Assembly (NCBI GenBank): GCA_020832965.1
Contig: JAJHRM010000029.1
Location: forward strand, 1-15,766
DNA: 15,766 nt
Direction: 5' to 3'
Origin: Thermofilum sp.
Lineage (GTDB): Archaea > Thermoproteota > Thermoprotei > Thermofilales > Thermofilaceae
In this document: positions 1-5,516 of the stretch, in pieces
Numbering within the stretch: position 1 is the stretch's first letter
Layout: the number at the start of each line of letters is the position of its first letter
The notes under the pieces: model-generated
What the model saw: only the letters and a program-made list of their open reading frames with translations
Databases searched by the model: none
Told to the model about the DNA's origin: nothing
Program-made: the position numbers and the translations under genes

Positions 1-56
1 TCCACGCTGAACCCTATCCTAACCTTTCCTCTAAGCTCATTAAACCTCATGCTCAT
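1..56 (-). CDS. possible 5' end of a minus-strand gene leaving the window
   Basis: Reading the minus strand from an ATG at 56, 18 codons stay open to the window edge and give MSMRFNELRGKVRIGFSV. A TATA-like box (actttata on the minus strand, 81-88) sits about 25 bases ahead of the ATG, the spacing expected of a leaderless archaeal gene and seen at several other genes here. The fragment is too short to assign a family. An ATG two codons further in (50) is an alternative start. The call rests on promoter spacing and an open frame only, so it may be wrong. Confidence 0.35.
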   Translation of the reverse strand, partial: MSMRFNELRGKVRIGFSV

Positions 57-80
57 CGCAAGCAAGCATGCTGCACTGCT

Positions 81-88
81 ATAAAGTA
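81..88 (-). promoter_or_regulatory. TATA-like box for the left-edge minus-strand frame
   Basis: The minus strand reads actttata, about 25 bases before the ATG at 56. Spacing fits a leaderless transcript. Weak by itself. Confidence 0.35.
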
Positions 89-242
89 GCAACTATTAAA
101 ATGTGCCCAGCTCACCCCCAACGATGCCCACCAACCGCGTCCCAGAGAACCAGTTGACTGACTGTTACAGAAAAATGAGCAAAGATATTTCCTTGACGGC
201 TCCCGCGCTTTCTATAGCCTCTCTCTGTTCTCAACCCACCCA

Positions 243-300
243 AAGATCTCAATTATCCTTTCGCAAAAGGACCAGGGCTTCCAAAACCCTGAAAGATCTT
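243..300. other. candidate three-way-junction structure
   Basis: A 7-bp outer stem (aagatct 243-249 with agatctt 294-300) encloses two hairpins. One is a 6-bp stem with a four-base loop (tccttt 256-261, aaagga 266-271); the other is a 5-bp stem (caggg 273-277, ccctg 287-291). It lies in the 316-base gap between the left-edge frame and VapB. A frame open over 103-351 crosses it but resembles no protein I know. The outer stem uses a palindromic AGATCT twice, so chance is a real alternative. Confidence 0.25.
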
Positions 301-332
301 GCTCAAAGCGATTTTATGAGTGGGACAAAAAA

Positions 333-341
333 CTTTTATAT
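333..341 (+). promoter_or_regulatory. TATA-like box upstream of vapB
   Basis: cttttatat lies about 32-40 bases ahead of the ATG at 373, so transcription would begin about 5-10 bases upstream of the start codon. It would serve both genes of the toxin-antitoxin pair. Confidence 0.45.
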
Positions 342-372
342 GTGGAGCTAAAGCAAAGCTACGAGTGGGAAC

Positions 373-645
373 ATGGAAGAGATGAGCGTCAGGAGGGTTG
401 ACGCAAAGGGCAGGATTTACCTCTCGAGGAAGCTGAGGGGATCAGAGCTCTACATGGCTGAAGTGGATGATGTGATTCTGCTCTCAGCCTCGAGAGAACG
501 CATCATGTCAGCCGTCGAGCAGCTGGCTCCCCGCAACGCCATAAAGGAGTACCTCGCCCTATTGGAGGAACTGGGAGAACCCGCGCCGAAAGAGATCGAG
601 GGTCTCGCAAGGTCGAGAGCTTGGAGGAGCGCAGAGGGGCAATAG
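373..645 (+). CDS. vapB: AbrB/MazE-type antitoxin (VapB-like)
   Basis: A 90-residue protein, typical in size for archaeal antitoxins. Residues 4-40 (MSVRRVDAKGRIYLSRKLRG onward) have the pattern of a SpoVT-AbrB swapped-hairpin DNA-binding domain: a short strand, a D-x-K-G-R turn, then strands ending near VDDVILLSAS. The remainder is helical and charged, as expected for the segment that wraps the toxin. Known members bind their own promoter and neutralise a partner PIN ribonuclease. The toxin gene follows and overlaps by 25 bases, which suggests translational coupling. A second ATG at 382 (Met4) is an alternative start that keeps the whole domain. The family call is from sequence pattern and gene pairing. 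Confidence 0.8.
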   Translation: MEEMSVRRVDAKGRIYLSRKLRGSELYMAEVDDVILLSASRERIMSAVEQLAPRNAIKEYLALLEELGEPAPKEIEGLARSRAWRSAEGQ

Positions 646-1043
646 TAGACACATGCGTCCTGGCCTCCAGGAAACTGGGGGCCCTAAGAACCCTCAACAC
701 GAAGCTGTACATCACCCCAATCGTCCTGCTCGAATACCTCAACTGGGCGCTGGAGTCGAGAAACCTCTGGCTGGCTAAAGGAGATGCCAAGAGGGCTAGG
801 GGCTACGAGCGCTTGGTTGAGCTACTCCCCTCAATACTCCTAGAGCTCGGAATAGAGGTCCTCGAGCAGAAGTTCACGATTACTGAGCTCAGGGAGGCTG
901 CTAGCTTGGTTCTACAGCGAGGCATAGATCCCGGAGACGCGCTCAATGCAATAACAGCCAGAAAGGGAGAGCTAGGCGTCATAACCTTAGACAAAGACTG
1001 GCAGCGCCTCCCAGACTACGTAGCCACCATAATCATCCTCTAA
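621..1043 (+). CDS. vapC: PIN-domain ribonuclease toxin (VapC-like)
   Basis: A 140-residue protein with the acidic residues of a PIN nuclease in order: Asp10 in IVDTCVLA, Glu38 in LLEYLNW, Asp106 in PGDALNA, and Asp124 or Asp126 in ITLDKDW. In this family these hold divalent metal for RNA cleavage; archaeal VapC toxins cut tRNA or rRNA when free of antitoxin. The length is normal and all catalytic positions are present, so it should be active. The start is TTG at 621, inside the end of vapB. No in-frame ATG precedes the first catalytic Asp, so TTG is the only reasonable start. The closing segment VATIIIL is the usual terminal beta strand. The pair shows no link in sequence to the surface proteins downstream. 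Confidence 0.85.
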   Translation: MEERRGAIVDTCVLASRKLGALRTLNTKLYITPIVLLEYLNWALESRNLWLAKGDAKRARGYERLVELLPSILLELGIEVLEQKFTITELREAASLVLQRGIDPGDALNAITARKGELGVITLDKDWQRLPDYVATIIIL

Positions 1044-1265
1044 ACCACACAGCCATCTCCCCTTCACACTCTTGCGCAAAGGCTAAACAACGTGCAGCAG
1101 ATCCCGCTCCCACTCAGTTCGAATCTTCAACATACATCTGCAACCTTTCCCCCATCTGAGGTTACCCTTGCGAAACGCTTTCCGCCCGTTCCTTTCCTCC
1201 AATCGTGTTTCCACAAGAATACAGCAAACAATTTAGATGCATCATTCTGCTCACACCCCCTCCCA

Positions 1266-1332
1266 GCTAGCGCGCATAGCCTGAGGTGAGACTCTTCATG
1301 ATAAACTCCATCATCACTGAGCGCGCGCTAGC
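1266..1332. repeat. 10-bp GC-rich inverted repeat enclosing a small hairpin
   Basis: gctagcgcgc (1266-1275) is exactly complementary to gcgcgctagc (1323-1332). Between them, atgat (1298-1302) can pair with atcat (1310-1314). It could be a structured RNA or the end of a transcript, but no T-run follows, so it is not a typical archaeal terminator. Confidence 0.35.
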
Positions 1333-1409
1333 CTCAGCTCAGCCCTGTAACCTTCGCTTGAAAAACAAGAGGATTCCCGTCTCTACCTGCAACCGGCGGC
1401 GACATTAAC

Positions 1410-1417
1410 CATAAATT
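1410..1417 (+). promoter_or_regulatory. TATA-like box for the 1440 gene
   Basis: cataaatt lies about 25 bases before the GTG at 1440, placing transcription start at or next to the start codon. It supports a leaderless GTG start. Confidence 0.4.
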
Positions 1418-1439
1418 GTTATCTTGCACTACCTGAATT

Positions 1440-2510
1440 GTGAATGAGATAGGAATTCCGGCGATCATAGCAGGCGCGCTCCTCGCTGCCTGGGTTTACC
1501 AGGACGCGAAAAAGAGAAGAATGGACGCGTTTCTTTGGGCATTCTTGGTATTCCTGATGGGTCTCATCGGTCTCGCAATTTACCTTATCGTATGCAGGAA
1601 GCATGCCCCAAAGGAGAGCATAGCTCCCTTCCCCGCAAAAAGCACGGTTCAAGCCACTAGAACGAGCTTTATCAAGTCTCAAATAGCTGCAACGATTGTT
1701 GGTACCCTCCTTGTAGTCTTTTTAAGTCTTTTCCTTTTCATTATTCATCATTTTATTCCATGCACAAGATTTATGGATTACTCCGTATGTCTCTGGCCCG
1801 TTGTTGCTTTCCCCATGTTCATCGGCTACGTCTTCGGACCCGTCGCAGGTTTTACTACAGGGTTTCTGGGAGGCATAATCTTTAACAATATTATTTTCGG
1901 AGAAATATGGTTAAGCATAGATATCGGACTCGGCCTCGAAGGCCTCCTGATGGGTTTAGCAGCCCTCATCCTGCCTGAAAGGAAGAGAAGAGAAAGCACC
2001 GGGCTACTATGGTGCGCGCTACTCGCCATGGTTAGCTCTTTTGCCAGCGCGAGCTTCGCGGCTCTTACCGATAGGTTCATAGGATATGGCCTTCCTCCAG
2101 AACTCTACATATCGATCGGAGTAGATGACGCGATAAATGGCGCAATCTTTACACCCATAATCACTTTTATCTACTACCGCATTAAGCAAGCAGTAGCTGT
2201 CGCAGAAGCCCCAGGTAAGCCTGAAAAAGGCGCACCGGTTAGTGTGCCGGTAGTGCCTCAGCCACCTCCTAGAGGAATTAAGCCAATTACAAGCGTGAGC
2301 GCTGGCATGCCCCTCCCTACCGGCTACCTAACAAGCGAGCTGGCAAGGCTGAACGAGGAGGCTAAACAATACAGGGAGTACCTTACGAGGCTAGAGGCAT
2401 TCAAGGCTGAGGGAAAAGTAACGGGGGCGGTCTACGAGCAGTTGAGGAGGGAGTACATGAGCAAGCTAGAGGAAATCGAGCAGAAGATGAAACAGCTGAC
2501 GGCAAGATAG
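1440..2510 (+). CDS. multi-span membrane protein with C-terminal coiled-coil module
   Basis: A 356-residue protein in three parts. Residues 1-52 contain two hydrophobic helices with the pattern W-V-Y-x-D-A-x2-R near 18-26 and a Gly-rich helix ending AIYLI, as in the PLDc_N small-membrane-protein family. Residues 80-248 hold about six further membrane segments; the stretch IGYVFGPVAGFTTGFLGG (128-145) resembles substrate-binding S components of ECF vitamin transporters, though no ligand can be named. A Pro-rich linker (252-295) leads to a charged helical hairpin (297-354) shared with four other proteins here. That tail should face the cytoplasm. The GTG start at 1440 fits a leaderless promoter; the next in-frame ATG would remove the first helix. 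No EcfT or ATPase gene lies nearby, so a transport role is uncertain. It could equally be a sensor or a scaffold. Confidence 0.75.
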   Translation: MNEIGIPAIIAGALLAAWVYQDAKKRRMDAFLWAFLVFLMGLIGLAIYLIVCRKHAPKESIAPFPAKSTVQATRTSFIKSQIAATIVGTLLVVFLSLFLFIIHHFIPCTRFMDYSVCLWPVVAFPMFIGYVFGPVAGFTTGFLGGIIFNNIIFGEIWLSIDIGLGLEGLLMGLAALILPERKRRESTGLLWCALLAMVSSFASASFAALTDRFIGYGLPPELYISIGVDDAINGAIFTPIITFIYYRIKQAVAVAEAPGKPEKGAPVSVPVVPQPPPRGIKPITSVSAGMPLPTGYLTSELARLNEEAKQYREYLTRLEAFKAEGKVTGAVYEQLRREYMSKLEEIEQKMKQLTAR

Positions 2511-2741
2511 CAAAAGGTGACGGAAGCTCCAGCAAGTAAATTTTTATTCGCAAGCTGTATTGCCTCACCTCATACGAAGGAGCTTTGCGCGCTTGCCTCA
2601 CAGGCATACCACCTACTCCGTTTCTATGTAGGTTTTTATCAAACGTATTTTTGCAGTTAAAGCAGAAGTATTCGCTAGCATTGATTGCCCGCAAGTTGAC
2701 TTCTCATAATAAAAGCAGGCAGCACGCAGTGATAATGTTAT

Positions 2742-2779
2742 TTATTCCTGGAAGAATAACTGAAGTCTTAGCTTCAGTT
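2742..2779. repeat. tandem small inverted repeats
   Basis: Two adjoining perfect inverted repeats: ttattc (2742-2747) with gaataa (2754-2759), and aactgaag (2758-2765) with cttcagtt (2772-2779). The second is an 8-bp stem with a six-base loop. They lie in non-coding DNA about 240 bases past the membrane-protein stop. Possible structured RNA; function unknown. Confidence 0.35.
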
Positions 2780-2971
2780 TGGCTAAATAGTTTCCGTGAA
2801 GGTGCCTCTAAATACTCTATGCTACGTGGCGCGCCCTGTAAGCTCTTCTGGGAAATATCCTTTTCCTGGCTGACTAGTTTCTGAGGGTGCCTCAAGTCTA
2901 AAATAAGCTGAGCACGCGCTTACTCTTAGAGTTCGGCACCACACCTCCAACAGTATTTTGCCCCTAGCTCG

Positions 2972-3012
2972 ACTGGAGCGCCAGAGAGGGGACACTTAGC
3001 GCGCGCTCCGGT
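2972..3012. repeat. 10-bp inverted repeat, GC-rich hairpin
   Basis: actggagcgc (2972-2981) pairs with gcgctccggt (3003-3012) with one T-G wobble, leaving a 21-base loop. It stands about 150 bases ahead of the ankyrin gene. No T-run follows, so a terminator is unlikely. It may be a protein-binding site or a structured RNA. Confidence 0.35.
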
Positions 3013-3129
3013 GCAAATTTCCATAAGAGTAATGGGTTGCAAAATGACGTTAGTCGGCACAGCAACGAATAGTTTTAACCCTTAATCGGCTGGTCGCAGT
3101 AAAAATAACTGAGGGAGATCAGTCAGAAT

Positions 3130-3137
3130 GTTTATAT
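3130..3137 (+). promoter_or_regulatory. TATA box for the ankyrin gene
   Basis: gtttatat, 25-32 bases before the ATG at 3162, gives a leaderless transcript. There is no ribosome site ahead of the ATG, which agrees. Confidence 0.55.
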
Positions 3138-3161
3138 CCGGATGGCTTATTTTTACAGCCG

Positions 3162-4034
3162 ATGAGCCTGCAAGAGCTTGATGGGTTCTTTAAAGCTGTG
3201 AGTGATGGGGATATTGCTAAAATAGAAGAGCTTTTAAGAAAAGGAGTGAGTGTGAATGCAAGGAATGCGCTTGGCCAGACACCTCTGCATAGGGCCGCCT
3301 CTAGTGGGCGTGCCGATATTGCCGAGATGCTGATAAAGCGCGGTGCAGATGTAAATGCAAGAGAGGGGTGGCTCGCTCAGACTCCTCTACATTGGGCCGC
3401 TATTAATGGGCACGCTGACGTTGTCAAGCTGCTGCTTGAGAACGGTGCTGATCCGAGCATCAAGGATAAGAATGGCAAGACTGCTCTCGATGTGGCTCGT
3501 GAGGGTGGACACGCTGATGTTGCCGAGATTATTGAGACATTTATAAGTGGCAGGCGTGAGAGCATAGCTGAGAGTAAAGAGCGCGCCGGGGGTGAGAGCC
3601 GCGCAGTGCGCGTCACTCCTTTAAGCATTCTCGGCGTTGAATCCTCAGATCTTTTCGTCGGTAAGTGGGGTAGGATCATGGTTAGGGTTGGTGGTAGCGG
3701 TGAGGCCTCCTTGAGTATTGAGGGGGATGTCGATTGGCTAAACCCTGGACGTTTAGAGCTGTCTGGCGAAACAGTCATTGAAGTGCCTGTCAAGCCCAGG
3801 ATTAGCGGAGAGGTACCAATAAAGGTTACCGTCGAATCCTCAGGAAAAGAGGGCTCCAAGATAATCTGGCTAAAAGTGGGAGAAAAGCATACGCGTGCAG
3901 AAGAGGTCGTAAAGTATAGGGCTTACTTGGCAGCACTCGAGGAAATGTACAGGAGGGGCGAGGTAAAGGAAGAGGTATATAAGAAGCTGAAAGAGGAATA
4001 CGAGAACAAGCTAAAAGAGCTCGAGAGCCTCTAA
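3162..4034 (+). CDS. ankyrin-repeat protein with beta domain and C-terminal coiled-coil module
   Basis: A 290-residue protein with no signal peptide or membrane segment, so probably cytoplasmic. Residues 3-32 look like an ankyrin cap. Full repeats follow at about 36-66 (GQTPLHRAASSGRADIAEML), 70-101 (QTPLHWAAINGHADVVKLLL) and 103-129 (GKTALDVAREGGHADVAEII). A short extra insert (EGWLA) lies at the second-third repeat joint. After a charged linker, residues 150-239 look like a compact beta sandwich of Ig type, with alternating hydrophobic strands. Residues 242-290 are the charged helical hairpin (YRAYLAALEEMYRRGEV and onward) also found on the membrane proteins around it. Ankyrin repeats usually bind other proteins, so this is likely a soluble adaptor that can join, or compete with, the membrane-bound hairpins. 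The partner is unknown. The gene is convergent with the minus-strand cluster, 54 bases away. Confidence 0.8.
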   Translation: MSLQELDGFFKAVSDGDIAKIEELLRKGVSVNARNALGQTPLHRAASSGRADIAEMLIKRGADVNAREGWLAQTPLHWAAINGHADVVKLLLENGADPSIKDKNGKTALDVAREGGHADVAEIIETFISGRRESIAESKERAGGESRAVRVTPLSILGVESSDLFVGKWGRIMVRVGGSGEASLSIEGDVDWLNPGRLELSGETVIEVPVKPRISGEVPIKVTVESSGKEGSKIIWLKVGEKHTRAEEVVKYRAYLAALEEMYRRGEVKEEVYKKLKEEYENKLKELESL

Positions 4035-4088
4035 AGCGCTTGCGCCTTGCCACATCTTCACTTATGCGCGCTAGATTAATGCCTCTAT

Positions 4089-5516
4089 TTAGCTTGCTTT
4101 TCGCTCTTCAAGCTTCCCTTTAACTTCTCCAAGCTGCCTTATTTTTGCTTGGAGCTGGCTTAATTTGTTAGCATATTCCTTCTTTAACTCCCCGTAGGTT
4201 ACTTCAGAAATCTTTCCCTGCGCCCTGATGGCTTCAAGCCTCTTAAGGTAACCTCTATATCTTTCAGCTTCTTCAGCTAGCATTGCTAGCTCATTTCCTA
4301 TGTGCCCATGACTTGCTATTTGCATTCCTCCTTGTTGACTTGGCCGCGACTTAATGCTCTCCTTATGTCTCCTGGAAACGTAAGCTATGCTAACGATGAA
4401 AACTGCTATCGCTGCAATGGCAATGAGAAACAAATTAGCAAAGGCGGTTTGTTGGGGAGACCGTGAAGGCATCTCTTGCAGAGCTGAAGCTGTCTCAGGG
4501 GTATTCCCCTTGTCTATTAGTTCTATTATTGGCTTGGCTCTTTCTACTGCTTCGTTTATCCAGGTGTAGTTGTTGGGCTGGTTGCTGACTATGAGTAGGT
4601 AGTGGAGCTCGAAGTGCTCCCCCTTTGTCAGAGTCCTCGCCTCGTCCCTACCGAGTAGGTGTATCTCTATGTTGTCAACATTCGCCCCACTATAGACTGT
4701 AGGGTGTGCTGTGCTGGAAGACCAAACGAGGACAAGGGCTGGAGACCCCTTAACCTCACTGTTAAGAGGATTGACCAATGCTATCCACCCGAAACTACAC
4801 AAAGCATACTCTCTGAGGGCATGCCCAGTCAAACCACGCATATTATAGCTTACAAGACCCTGACAAGTATTCGCCACAGCATCAGCATAGTAGTCTGGAT
4901 CATTTGCTAACGCTACCCATATTGCTCCGACGGGGTCTGGAATGTTTCTGAGAACTGCTAGATCTGTTTTGACGTACCTGTACAAGTATTCGCCATCTGC
5001 CCATATGTAGTGTATAGCTGTAGTCACAAAGTAGTCCCTAAAACCCCAACTACCACTATACACGACAATCTTGCCTTTACCACTAATAACCCTAAAGTCT
5101 ATAAGATACTCACCGCCAGTTAGCCACCTCCCAGGGCTTAGTACTTGGAACTGAGAATGGTGATGCCCAACCTTCTTGCCTCCAGCTAGGGGATAAACGT
5201 CAGAGTTCCCCTGCCACTTATCAGGCTCCAAGTAAATGAGTAGCGTATTCTCGGGGAGCAACCTGACCTCGTAGTGCGTTGCCCCAGCCTTAAAGAGGTA
5301 AAGGTCTCTCTTACCGCTTAAGGCATCTCCGGGTTTAGAAGCTAACGAAACGTTGGACACAGATACGAGTTCCGGTATTTGCGTTTTTCTATCGATTAGA
5401 AGACTATGAGCAATAACTTCGCTTACTGTAAGGAAAAAGATTATTCCCAGCATGATACCGATAACGGTCAAGGTTTTACTATTTTTTAAGAATTTAAGAA
5501 GTTTACAGCACGGCAT
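4089..5516 (-). CDS. surface protein with beta-rich ectodomain and cytoplasmic coiled-coil module
   Basis: I chose the ATG at 5516 (475 residues) because GGAGGAG stands seven bases ahead of it. An in-frame ATG at 5531 (480 residues) has no such site. Numbering from 5531: a membrane helix at about 20-41, an ectodomain at about 42-362 rich in beta strands with aromatic residues, a possible disulfide pair Cys223/Cys245, sequons at Asn60 and Asn321, a histidine run 123-125, a second membrane helix at 363-385, and the shared charged hairpin 411-476 (YRGYLKRLEAIRAQGKI). With both ends inside the cell, the middle would be displayed outside. I do not recognise the ectodomain. The gene overlaps the end of the upstream toroid protein by 14 bases and must be co-translated with it, so the two probably act together. 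Confidence 0.75.
   Translation of the reverse strand: MPCCKLLKFLKNSKTLTVIGIMLGIIFFLTVSEVIAHSLLIDRKTQIPELVSVSNVSLASKPGDALSGKRDLYLFKAGATHYEVRLLPENTLLIYLEPDKWQGNSDVYPLAGGKKVGHHHSQFQVLSPGRWLTGGEYLIDFRVISGKGKIVVYSGSWGFRDYFVTTAIHYIWADGEYLYRYVKTDLAVLRNIPDPVGAIWVALANDPDYYADAVANTCQGLVSYNMRGLTGHALREYALCSFGWIALVNPLNSEVKGSPALVLVWSSSTAHPTVYSGANVDNIEIHLLGRDEARTLTKGEHFELHYLLIVSNQPNNYTWINEAVERAKPIIELIDKGNTPETASALQEMPSRSPQQTAFANLFLIAIAAIAVFIVSIAYVSRRHKESIKSRPSQQGGMQIASHGHIGNELAMLAEEAERYRGYLKRLEAIRAQGKISEVTYGELKKEYANKLSQLQAKIRQLGEVKGKLEERKAS

Larger units (their letters stand above)
1044..1439. other. gene-free stretch between vapC and the membrane protein
   Basis: No convincing gene over 396 bases. The frame at 1092-1289 is proline- and serine-rich with no family resemblance. 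The one notable item is a GC-rich inverted repeat at 1266-1332. A TATA-like box near 1410 belongs to the next gene. Confidence 0.5.
2511..3161. other. 650-base gene-poor region with several hairpins
   Basis: No credible gene is visible on either strand. The stretch holds a T5 tract soon after the previous stop (2541-2545). Hairpins are at 2742-2759 (ttattc/gaataa), 2758-2779 (aactgaag/cttcagtt), 2882-2894 (tgagg/cctca) and 2972-3012 (10-bp arms with one G-T pair). Two of these overlap by two bases and so would compete. A minus-strand frame starting with a TTG at 2694 encodes one C-x2-C pair (FCFNCKNTF) but has no second pair. The far end carries the promoter of the ankyrin gene. Confidence 0.5.

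Noticed and set aside
103..351. 82-residue plus-strand frame
   Set aside because: No family resemblance and low-complexity composition; the vapB TATA-like box lies inside its end.
1114..1124. agttcgaatct, like a tRNA T-loop
   Set aside because: The flanking bases do not form the T-stem and no anticodon or acceptor arm can be drawn around it.
1092..1289. 65-residue plus-strand frame
   Set aside because: Rich in Pro, Ser and His with no recognisable motif; no promoter or ribosome site at its start.
2401..2694. minus-strand frame with FCFNCKNTF, like half a zinc ribbon
   Set aside because: Only one C-x2-C pair, a TTG start without a ribosome site, and its second half is antisense to the coiled-coil tail of the 1440 gene. 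At most a remnant.
2728..2765. possible C/D box RNA (gtgataa and ctga)
   Set aside because: The C box is imperfect, the distance is short and no internal D'/C' boxes are seen.
2585..2884. 99-residue plus-strand frame
   Set aside because: No motif, no ribosome site, and it spans the hairpins of the gap; composition is unlike the real genes.
3377..3859. 160-residue minus-strand frame over the ankyrin gene
   Set aside because: Antisense shadow of ankyrin repeats that are clear on the plus strand.
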